DNA of 64,000 bases. It comes from JAJYKC01 sp963823105. Lineage in GTDB: Bacteria > Acidobacteriota > Terriglobia > Bryobacterales > Bryobacteraceae. Under the pieces are notes generated by a model. It made no database searches. It saw nothing but the letters and a program-made list of their open reading frames with translations, and was not told where the DNA came from. Below, in pieces: positions 55,282-64,000 of the stretch; the stretch's first letter is position 1, and the number at the start of each line of letters is the position of its first letter. The stretch covers positions 62,001-126,000 of the forward strand of contig CAWGKC010000002.1 of NCBI GenBank assembly GCA_963823105.1. The letters run 5' to 3'. The translations under genes were made by a program, and so were the position numbers.

Positions 55282-56754
55282 TCACTTCGCCGCGGGCGGT
55301 GTCAGCATGGACGGCAGCACCGGCTCGCGGTATGGCGACACCAGGCTCGCATTGCCGTCCTTGTCCACCGCTTTCACTCCTATCGCGATATCGTCGATCG
55401 ATACATTGGGCATCGTGTAACTGGTCACATCGCCGACCCACGTTTCGCGCTCCCATTGCGGCGAAGTCGTCGCCCGCGTCACGACTGCGTACCCGGCCAG
55501 ATCCGCCTCCGTATTCGGCAGCCAGTGCAACGCCGCGTCGTATCCGGACTTGCCGCGTGAAATCAGCGGAATGTGTCCTCCCTTGTTCGGTCCCGAGGCC
55601 CACGTCCAATTCAGCGTGGGCGGCGCCGGAGCCAGCGCCAGGCTGGCCAGCACCGCGGCGTTCATCCGGACGACGCGCGCCGTATAGGGAACGGACGTAT
55701 TCGCGAACGTGTCGGTGGCCGCATGTTGATTCACGTAGTTCTCCGATGCGGTTGTCAACCGCACCGCCGCGTATCCCTGATTGACGAAGGAAGTGTGATC
55801 GCCGCCTCTCATGAACCGGTCGCGCCGGAACACCATCCGCACTTGCATCGAAGGTACGTACCGCTCCGCCGTTTCCTTCATATACCGCCCCAGTTCCCGC
55901 GATGGCGAGTCTTCCGGCCCGGCCGCGAACACCCGCAGAACATTGGTGTCGGATCGCCCGTTCCCCGACGCGTCGCTGCCGATGATGTCGTTATTCAGAA
56001 CCGCCTCGATCTCCATGCCCTTCCGTTTCGCCATCGCCGCGTAATCCTGACTTCCGCTAAGACCCACCTCTTCCGCCGCGAAGGCGAGGAACACGATCGT
56101 GTTGTCAAAGCGGTACCCGCTCATCACGCGCGCCAGCTCCATCACCGCCGCCGTCCCGCTACCATCGTCCGTCACACCCGGGGACAGCGGCGCCGAAGCG
56201 GTCGCCTCGAAATCCAGTGGCCCGAGATGCGTTTCGGGCGGAGCCGCCTTGAGGAGCCGCCTCTCCTCGCTCTCATCGATCCCCCGCCGTACCGCCTCGG
56301 CGACGGTCTGCTCCTCGCCCGTGTACGCCTTGCGGACCAGCGCCACCGTATCGTAGTGCGCCGTCACCAGCACGAAGCGATCCGGATGCGCCGTGCCCGG
56401 TAGCACCGTGACGATATTGGACAAATCGACGTCCCGTAAGACTTGCCCCTGCCGCGCGCCTTTCTTGACGGTGAAGTCCTGATAGCTCACCTCGAGTCGA
56501 GGACTGTAGCTTTGCATCTCGTCGTGAATCCACCGCTTCGCCGCGCCGATCCCGTGCGCCGGATCGTCCTGCGACGAGAGGATGTACCGCGTTCCGAAGC
56601 TTTCCAGCTTCTTCAGCGTCGCCGCGATTCGGGTTTCGTCGATCGAATCGACAATCTGCTTTACCGTTGGGTTGATACGCGCTTCGGGCGCTTGCGCCAA
56701 GCACCGGCAGGCGAAACTCGTCAAAACGAAAGAGAGCCAACGGCTTCGGACCAT
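55282..56754 (-). CDS. Secreted M28-family zinc aminopeptidase with a C-terminal beta domain
   Basis: The 490-residue protein has a signal peptide (LSFVLTSFACRCLAQ) and the M28 two-zinc site: LVTAHYDTVA, TDDGSGTAAVMELAR, AFAAEEVGLSGSQ, NNDIIGSD and QHAATDTF supply His, Asp, Glu, Asp and His ligands. The last 110 residues look like a fibronectin-type beta domain (LAGYAVVTRATTSPQWE, IAIGVKAVDKDGN). It removes N-terminal residues from peptides outside the cytoplasm. It is in a run with the TPR transferase, nine bases away. Confidence 0.92.
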   Translation of the reverse strand: MVRSRWLSFVLTSFACRCLAQAPEARINPTVKQIVDSIDETRIAATLKKLESFGTRYILSSQDDPAHGIGAAKRWIHDEMQSYSPRLEVSYQDFTVKKGARQGQVLRDVDLSNIVTVLPGTAHPDRFVLVTAHYDTVALVRKAYTGEEQTVAEAVRRGIDESEERRLLKAAPPETHLGPLDFEATASAPLSPGVTDDGSGTAAVMELARVMSGYRFDNTIVFLAFAAEEVGLSGSQDYAAMAKRKGMEIEAVLNNDIIGSDASGNGRSDTNVLRVFAAGPEDSPSRELGRYMKETAERYVPSMQVRMVFRRDRFMRGGDHTSFVNQGYAAVRLTTASENYVNQHAATDTFANTSVPYTARVVRMNAAVLASLALAPAPPTLNWTWASGPNKGGHIPLISRGKSGYDAALHWLPNTEADLAGYAVVTRATTSPQWERETWVGDVTSYTMPNVSIDDIAIGVKAVDKDGNASLVSPYREPVLPSMLTPPAAK

Positions 56755-56762
56755 AGCGTCGA

Positions 56763-58937
56763 TTATACCGGCGGGGCCGCGCTCCGTCTCCAGCATTCCG
56801 AGTAAAGCCTCTCCATATTTCGCGCGAAGCTGCGCGTGTCGCAAACGGTGGACGCGGATAGCGTCGAGCGCATGTTCCTGCGCAATTCGACCAGCCGGTC
56901 GCGGGCGTCCGGCGCATTTGCCCAATGCGACGCCAATGCGACGTAGCCAGCGAGATCGCGAGCCACGAACTCCCCCAACCCTCCGGCCCGCAAGATCGAA
57001 GCGCTGGTTCGCGAGGCCCAGCGGTCTCCATCGAACGCAATCACCGGAGCACCCTGCCAGATAGCCTCCGTCGTCGTCGTTCCTCCGTTATAAGGAAACG
57101 GGTCCAGTGCGAGATCGATCCGTTCGTACGCCTTCAGGAACTCATAATGCGCTTCCGGCCCTTCGAGTCGAACCCGCTCCGGTACGATGCCGTTTTTCTC
57201 GAACAGGCTATGAACGAACTCTCGCGAAGCCGGCGAAGCCAAGTGCTTATTCTTTAAAACGAGCGAGCTACTTGGGCTTATTTGCAGGATGCGGCTCCAA
57301 GCGGCGGCGACTTCGTTCGTGATTTTGTATTGGGAGGCGAAAGATCCGAAAGTGATCCCGCGATTTATAAGACAAGGCGGGTCCGTCACCGGCGGCACCG
57401 GATAATCCACCGCGAACGTCAAGTAACTGCCCGGCACACGCAGTATCTTCTCCGAATAAAAGCGCTCCTCTTCGGCGGGAATCACGTGTTCGTCGCCGAT
57501 CAAGTAGTCGAAGCCGCTCATCCCCGTCGTCGCGTACATGTTAAACCACCCGATCGCGAGCGGAGACGGACGTAGTGCGAACAACGGGAGCCGGGGCACG
57601 TTGCTGTAACCGTTCAAATCGATCAGAACATCGATCCCGGCTTGCCGGATCAGCGCCGCCAGCGCCTCGTTCGAAAGGCCCGTGGTATCGAAGAATCGGT
57701 CGTCCGGGTGCGCGCGGTATCCATGCCGGATCGAAACGGCTGGCGCATCGGAAAACAGGTGGACTTCAAACGAAGCGCGGTCGTGTTCGTTGATGAGGCC
57801 CCAAACGGGCTTCATCCAGTTGTCGCGGTGAAAGAACGAAGATACGTAGCCGATTCGAAACCGCCGCCCGCCTACCGGTTCGCGGACCGGGGAACCGGCC
57901 GGAGCCGGAAGATCCCGCTTCGCCCAATTCGAGCGCTCGGTGAGCACCATTTGATTGTCCGCGTCGGGAACGCCGGGTATGATCAGCGCGATCATCGCCC
58001 GCGCCTGCGCGCTGGCCTCCCGCGACTGCGCGGCACACCATCGAAAGTGAGCCAGCGCTGCGCTCACTCGACCCATTTCGCACAGGGCGCGCGCCAAATT
58101 GTGCCGCGCTTCCAACCAATCCGGCTGTAACCCCAACGCTTTCTGAAAACACTGGATGGCAGGAATGTATTCGGCCCGCGCCATCTCCGCGCAGCCTCCC
58201 GCGTACCAGGCTCGCGTCAGCCGGGGATTCGCCTGGACCGCGCGCGCATACAGCGCGGCGGCTTCCGCCAGATCGCCCGATTCCTGCAAGACGTCGCCGA
58301 AGTCGCAAAGCACTCCGGTGTCTTGAGGCGCCAGCGATAGGGCTTTCCTAAAATACTCCGCCGCCTCCGCGTTGCGCCCCGCCGAATGAATGGTTTGCCC
58401 GAGAGCCGCCAGCGAATGTAAATGATCGCCGTCCAATTTCAGCGCCCGCCGAAAGCATTCCACCGCCTCCTCCGCGCAACCGTCGTCCCGCAAAGCGTTG
58501 CCCAGATTGTAGTGCGTGTCCGCGGAGTTCGGATCCAGCCGCAATGCCTCCCGGTAATCCGCAATCGCCTCGTGCAGCCGATTCTGCTTTCGGCGAAGCG
58601 CGCCCACGCTCCCGTGAAACTCCGCCCGATTCTCCAACTGGATCGCCCGCCGAAAAGCAAGCTCGGCGTCTTCATACTTCTCCAGCGCCGTCAAAGCCAA
58701 GCCCAGTGCGTTTTGAGAATCGGCGTCGTCCGGCGCGATGTCGATCGCTTCGAGCAACAGATCGGCCGCCGCCTCGTGCCTGCCACTCTGATATTCAAGA
58801 CAACCCAATAAATATAGACCGTCGGGATGTCTCGGATTCTTCCGAAGGAACTTGCGGTAGCCCTTCGCCGCTTCCGTCAAATTCCCGGAACGATGTTGAT
58901 CGAGCGCCCGTTCGAAAAGAGAATTGCCGCCGGCCAC
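56763..58937 (-). CDS. TPR-containing O-GlcNAc transferase/SPINDLY-like glycosyltransferase (GT41)
   Basis: The 724-residue protein starts with about nine TPR units (GLYLLGCLEYQSGRHEAAAD, DTHYNLGNALRDDGCAEEAV and on). A GT41-type catalytic region follows: FRIGYVSSFFHRDNWMKPV (the usual segment is ..SDxxxHP/R..), IDVLIDLNGYS, then ITFGSFASQYKITNEV, LALDPFPYNGGTTTTEAIWQ and GAPVIAFDGDRWASRTSASI. GT41 enzymes put sugar on Ser/Thr of proteins. TPR units choose the target. No other glycosylation gene is adjacent. Confidence 0.9.
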   Translation of the reverse strand: MAGGNSLFERALDQHRSGNLTEAAKGYRKFLRKNPRHPDGLYLLGCLEYQSGRHEAAADLLLEAIDIAPDDADSQNALGLALTALEKYEDAELAFRRAIQLENRAEFHGSVGALRRKQNRLHEAIADYREALRLDPNSADTHYNLGNALRDDGCAEEAVECFRRALKLDGDHLHSLAALGQTIHSAGRNAEAAEYFRKALSLAPQDTGVLCDFGDVLQESGDLAEAAALYARAVQANPRLTRAWYAGGCAEMARAEYIPAIQCFQKALGLQPDWLEARHNLARALCEMGRVSAALAHFRWCAAQSREASAQARAMIALIIPGVPDADNQMVLTERSNWAKRDLPAPAGSPVREPVGGRRFRIGYVSSFFHRDNWMKPVWGLINEHDRASFEVHLFSDAPAVSIRHGYRAHPDDRFFDTTGLSNEALAALIRQAGIDVLIDLNGYSNVPRLPLFALRPSPLAIGWFNMYATTGMSGFDYLIGDEHVIPAEEERFYSEKILRVPGSYLTFAVDYPVPPVTDPPCLINRGITFGSFASQYKITNEVAAAWSRILQISPSSSLVLKNKHLASPASREFVHSLFEKNGIVPERVRLEGPEAHYEFLKAYERIDLALDPFPYNGGTTTTEAIWQGAPVIAFDGDRWASRTSASILRAGGLGEFVARDLAGYVALASHWANAPDARDRLVELRRNMRSTLSASTVCDTRSFARNMERLYSECWRRSAAPPV

Positions 58938-58976
58938 AAAATCACCGTAGCACCTCTCTCGACGGGCGCCGCTCGG

Positions 58977-59558
58977 TCACTTCTTTGGAAATCGTTCGTC
59001 GAGAGCGAGGTTCGCCGCCAGCACGTTCACTCGCGGCTCGCCCAGAAATCCAAGCGTGCGTGGCTCGACATGCGCGGCGATCAACGCCCGCACCGCATCG
59101 GCCTCCACGCCCCGCGCCCGCGCGATCCGCGCCGCCTGCAATTCCGCCGAAGCCGGGCTCAGATCCGGATCCAGTCCGCTCCCCGACGCCGTCACCAGAT
59201 CGGCCGGCAGCGGACCGCCCGCCTCCGGATTCTCCGCGCGGACCTTCGCCACCGACGCGCCCACCCGGTCGATCAACTTCTGGCTCGTAGGCCCGTAATT
59301 AGACCCTCCCGAAGCCATCCCGTCATATCCGCCGTCGCCCGCCGCCGACGGCCGCGGATGCAGATATTCCACCTTCGAAAAATTTTGCCCGATCAACGAC
59401 GACCCCACCGTGCGGCCATCCGCCGTCACCATGCTTCCGTTCGCCTGCCCGCGGAACAGCGCCTGGCATAGCGCCGTCACCACCGCCGGATACAGCAACC
59501 CCGTGAGCACCGTGAACACCAGCGTGATTCGAAAAGCGGGAAGCATTTGACGCCACAT
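58977..59558 (-). CDS. kdpC: K+-transporting ATPase subunit KdpC
   Basis: The 193-residue protein has one N-terminal membrane helix (about 9-30, FRITLVFTVLTGLLYPAVVT) and the KdpC periplasmic domain with SLIGQNFS, YLHPRPSAAG, GGSNYGPTSQKL, DLVTASGSGLDPDLSPA and the C-terminal LGFLGEPRVNVLALN-type end (here NVLAANLALDERF). KdpC stabilises the KdpFABC complex. It follows kdpB by 15 bases. Confidence 0.96.
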   Translation of the reverse strand: MWRQMLPAFRITLVFTVLTGLLYPAVVTALCQALFRGQANGSMVTADGRTVGSSLIGQNFSKVEYLHPRPSAAGDGGYDGMASGGSNYGPTSQKLIDRVGASVAKVRAENPEAGGPLPADLVTASGSGLDPDLSPASAELQAARIARARGVEADAVRALIAAHVEPRTLGFLGEPRVNVLAANLALDERFPKK

Positions 59559-59573
59559 AAAAAACTCTCCGGT

Positions 59574-61685
<2,112 letters not shown>

Positions 61686-61689
61686 CGCG

Positions 61690-63483
61690 CTAACTCCAGA
61701 CTCCGGCCGCTAACATCGAAAACAGTTTCCCCTCGTGCATCAGAAAATGCTCGACGATCGGCCCCAGCGCCAGCGCGGGGAAAAACGTCAGCGCTCCGAC
61801 GATGATCACCGTGCCGATCAACAGGCCCACGAATAATCCTCCGTGCGTGGGAAATGTTCCGCTGGTCGCCGGGACTTTCTTCTTCGCCGCCAGACTTCCC
61901 GCCACCGCCAACAGCGGAACCATGAACAAAAACCGTCCGACCAACATCGCCAATGCGGTCGTGATGTTGTACCAGGGGGTGTTCGCGCTCAATCCCGCAA
62001 AGGCGCTGCCGTTGTTGCCGGTGGCGCTCGAAAAGGCGTACAACACCTCGCTCAACCCGTGCGGTCCGCCGTTGGTCAGATTGGCGATCGCCGCCCCCGG
62101 CGGATTCAAATACCCGCCCTTGTGGAACGAAATCGCAATGCTCAAGCCGGAGAAGACGAGGATGCTGGCCGCCGTCGAAATCAATGCCAGCATCGCCATC
62201 TTCACTTCCTTCTGCTCGATTTTCTTCCCGATGTACTCCGGCGTCCGCCCCACCATCAACCCCGCAATGAACACGGCCAGAATGGCGAACAGCAGCATCC
62301 CATATAGTCCCGCGCCCGTTCCGCCGAACACTACCTCGCCCAATTCGATATTGAACAACGGCACCAATCCCCCTAGCGCCGTAAAACTGTCGTGTACCGA
62401 GTTCACCGCGCCGCAACTGGCGTCGGTGGTGATCACCGCGAACAGCGAAGACGCCGCGATGCCGAAGCGTACTTCTTTCCCCTCCATGTTGCCGCCCGCC
62501 TGGCCCGCCGTCGCCGCGTTCTCAATCCCCAGCTTGTGCAGCAGCGGATTCCCCGCCTGCTCCGCCGGCGTCACCACGAACACACCCGCCAAAAACAACG
62601 CGGCCATCGCCGCGAACAGCGCCCAGCCCTGCCGCGTATCGCCCGCCGTCTTCCCGAACGTATAGGTAAGCCCCGCCGGGATCACGAAAATCATCAGCAT
62701 CTGCACAAAATTGGTCAGTGGCGTCGGGTTCTCAAAAGGGTGCGCCGAATTGGCGCCAAAGAAACCGCCTCCGTTGGTACCAATCATCTTGATCGCCTCT
62801 TGCGAGGCCACAGGCCCTTGCGGAATCGTCTGCGCCGCCCCTTCCACCGTCCGGACCTGTTCATAAGGATGAAAGTTTTGGATCGCTCCCTGGGAGCACA
62901 AGAACAGCGCTCCCACGAGCGAGAGCGGCAGGAAAATGTACAACGTCGCCCGCGTCAGGTCGACCCAAAAATTCCCGATGCTGTGCATCTGCTGCCGCGC
63001 GACCCCCCGCACCAGCGCGATCGCCACCGCCACGCCCGCCGCCGCCGATACGAAATTCTGCACCGTCAACGCCGCCATCTGCACCAGATAGCTCAGCGTC
63101 GCTTCTCCGCTGTAGGCCTGCCAGTTCGTATTGGTCACAAAACTCACCGCCGTGTTGAACGCCAAATCCGGTGTCATCACCGCGGTGTCGAAGTGCCGCG
63201 GGTTGAAAGGCAGAACCCCTTGTAGCCGCTGCAGTCCAAACGCGAAACAGAAACTCGCCAGGCTGAAGGCGATCAGCGACGCCGCGTATTGCGTCCATCG
63301 CTGCTCCGTCTCCTCCCGCACTCCGCTCAGCCGGTAAATCGCCCTCTCCATCGGCCTCAGCAAAGGATGCAAGAAAGTACGCTTCCCGTCAAAGAGCCTC
63401 GCCATATAAAGCCCCATCGGCTTTGTCAGCGCCAGTAGCAGCCCGAAGTACACCGCCAGTTCGACGATCGCGTAAGCTGTCAT
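61690..63483 (-). CDS. kdpA: K+-transporting ATPase channel-like subunit KdpA
   Basis: The 597-residue protein has about ten membrane helices and the four KdpA pore loops, including FNTAVSFVTNTNWQAYSGE, MIGTNGGGFFGANSAHPFEN, TDASCGAVNSVHDS and SSATGNNGSAFAGLS, whose Gly/Asn residues line the K+ filter. It starts directly after the kdpF stop (TAAATG). Confidence 0.97.
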   Translation of the reverse strand: MTAYAIVELAVYFGLLLALTKPMGLYMARLFDGKRTFLHPLLRPMERAIYRLSGVREETEQRWTQYAASLIAFSLASFCFAFGLQRLQGVLPFNPRHFDTAVMTPDLAFNTAVSFVTNTNWQAYSGEATLSYLVQMAALTVQNFVSAAAGVAVAIALVRGVARQQMHSIGNFWVDLTRATLYIFLPLSLVGALFLCSQGAIQNFHPYEQVRTVEGAAQTIPQGPVASQEAIKMIGTNGGGFFGANSAHPFENPTPLTNFVQMLMIFVIPAGLTYTFGKTAGDTRQGWALFAAMAALFLAGVFVVTPAEQAGNPLLHKLGIENAATAGQAGGNMEGKEVRFGIAASSLFAVITTDASCGAVNSVHDSFTALGGLVPLFNIELGEVVFGGTGAGLYGMLLFAILAVFIAGLMVGRTPEYIGKKIEQKEVKMAMLALISTAASILVFSGLSIAISFHKGGYLNPPGAAIANLTNGGPHGLSEVLYAFSSATGNNGSAFAGLSANTPWYNITTALAMLVGRFLFMVPLLAVAGSLAAKKKVPATSGTFPTHGGLFVGLLIGTVIIVGALTFFPALALGPIVEHFLMHEGKLFSMLAAGVWS

Positions 63484-63573
63484 TTAAAATCGCTCCGGCT
63501 TTAGCAGCGCATAAATCAAATACGCAAACAGAAAAACGGCCGCCGCTCCGCCGATCAGGTAGTCCATCGCCAT
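63484..63573 (-). CDS. kdpF: KdpF, small membrane subunit of the K+-ATPase
   Basis: A 29-codon gene reads MAMDYLIGGAAAVFLFAYLI then YALLKPERF and stops directly against kdpA. One hydrophobic helix and the closing YALLKPE-type tail match KdpF, which stabilises the complex. Start: GGGGG sits right next to the first ATG (63573), so the second ATG (63567, giving 27 residues) has the better ribosome-site spacing. Confidence 0.9.
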   Translation of the reverse strand: MAMDYLIGGAAAVFLFAYLIYALLKPERF

Positions 63574-63591
63574 CCCCCTTTTGCCGCCTCG

Positions 63592-63675
63592 CTAAAGGCG
63601 TTCACACGCTTTCGTAAAGGCCCATAGCGCCGCGAAGAATCCTGCGCCGGCCAGTATGTAAATTAAATCGAGCAT
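63592..63675 (-). CDS. 27-residue membrane micropeptide upstream of kdpF
   Basis: The frame reads MLDLIYILAGAGFFAALWAF then TKACERL and stops 18 bases before kdpF. It has one hydrophobic helix and a short charged tail, with GAGG upstream of the ATG. The size, helix and position suggest a small membrane subunit or leader of the Kdp operon. I do not know a named family. The high AT at helix codons matches kdpF. Confidence rests on layout only. Confidence 0.55.
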   Translation of the reverse strand: MLDLIYILAGAGFFAALWAFTKACERL

Positions 63676-63743
63676 TCGCCGCGCCTCATCCGCGCAATTC
63701 CAGTGTAAGTCGGCTGCGCATAAAAAAGACGTAAAAACACCAT

Positions 63744-63768
63744 CGGCATTTCGTAAATAGAATTGCCG
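63744..63768 (-). terminator. Hairpin just after the kdpE stop, weak terminator or attenuator
   Basis: On the minus strand CGGCAATT and AAATGCCG can pair with one mismatch around a nine-base loop, starting right after the kdpE TAG. A T5 run follows after ATGGTG, so it is not a textbook terminator. It could separate kdpE from kdpFABC or tune read-through. The remaining bases to 63676 should hold the kdpFABC promoter if there is one, but I see no convincing -35/-10 pair. Confidence 0.35.
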
Positions 63769-64000
63769 CTATTCCACTTCCGGCAGCACGAACCGGTAGC
63801 CCACCCACGGCTCCGTCAACAAATACCGCGGATTCCCCGGCTCCGGCTCAATCTTCTTCCGCAGTTGATTGACGAACACGCGGAGATACTCCACTTGATC
63901 TCCATAGTCGGGACCCCACACCGCCTGCAGCAGTTCCCGGTGGCTGATCGCCTTATTCGGCCGGCTCGCCAGATACCGCAGCAAATCGTATTGCTTCGGC
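63769..64000 (-). CDS. kdpE: KdpE-like response regulator, C-terminal winged helix (cut by window edge)
   Basis: The 76 visible codons are an OmpR/PhoB-type winged helix: PKQYDLLRYLASRPNKAISH, ELLQAVWGPDYGDQVEYLRV, FVNQLRKKIEPEPGNPRYL and EPWVGYRFVLPE. GPDYGDQVEYLRV is the KdpE pattern. The receiver domain lies outside the window. KdpE activates kdpFABC, which lies directly downstream. Its kinase is not in the window. Confidence 0.9.
   Translation of the reverse strand, partial: PKQYDLLRYLASRPNKAISHRELLQAVWGPDYGDQVEYLRVFVNQLRKKIEPEPGNPRYLLTEPWVGYRFVLPEVE

Overview
The window is GC-rich, gene-dense bacterial DNA. Its gene content points to an acidobacterium of the Solibacter/Bryobacter type (Bryobacterales): a complete alternative complex III (act) operon leading into caa3-type cytochrome oxidase, many sigma factor/anti-sigma modules with HEAT or DUF4097 partners, FlgO/TPR and FG-GAP/UnbV secreted proteins, and a Kdp system with stand-alone KdpD N-terminal proteins. 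This placement is inferred from gene families only; there is no rRNA or tRNA gene in the window.

Layout. 1-10.2 kb (minus strand): respiratory operon actABCDEF, a small membrane protein, SCO1/SenC, coxB and the first codons of coxA. 10.2-21 kb: PHP phosphoesterase, ribosomal protein S1, a histidine kinase/NtrC regulator pair, dapF, a membrane glycosyltransferase-like protein, a PfkB kinase and two metallophosphoesterases. 21-26.6 kb: aldehyde dehydrogenase, a VapBC-type toxin-antitoxin pair lying between two copies of the 3' end of an alpha/beta-hydrolase gene, then that hydrolase, a membrane protein and an ECF sigma factor. 26.6-36 kb: uvrC with a 20-bp divergent promoter, a TPR protein, a large membrane protein, a two-gene HU-like/TIR module, a FlgO/TPR protein and an FG-GAP/UnbV protein. 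36-46 kb: DUF429-PdxH, two sigma/anti-sigma modules with DUF4097 and HEAT proteins, an M13 peptidase, a STAS protein and EF-P. 46-53 kb: a cytochrome c/copper-monooxygenase-like/TPR protein with a redoxin, and an ABC ATPase/FtsX permease/AttH-like operon. 53-64 kb (minus strand): kdpE (partial), a 27-codon small membrane ORF, kdpF, kdpA, kdpB, kdpC, an OGT/SPINDLY-like TPR transferase, an M28 peptidase and two tandem KdpD-like input proteins without kinase domains.

How the genes work together. The act-cox block forms one electron path from quinol through ActA-F to a cytochrome c-fused CuA subunit, with SCO1 loading copper. The Kdp block is a high-affinity K+ ATPase with its regulator. The sigma/anti-sigma blocks look like three separate envelope- or stress-response circuits. 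Genes are tightly packed with many 1- or 4-base start/stop overlaps (ATGA, TAATG, GTGA), so most runs are operons.

A caution for any reader: nine single-base frame breaks interrupt eight otherwise intact conserved genes between about 14 and 52 kb, and at least eight fit a one-base gain. I read these as probable consensus indels, not decay, and annotate across them.

The most interesting items are the HU-like plus HU/TIR gene pair at 31.0-31.8 kb, the toxin-antitoxin cassette bounded by a duplicated hydrolase 3' end at 22.7-23.7 kb, the tandem kinase-less KdpD proteins with the small ORF upstream of kdpF, and the symmetric leaderless promoter at uvrC.
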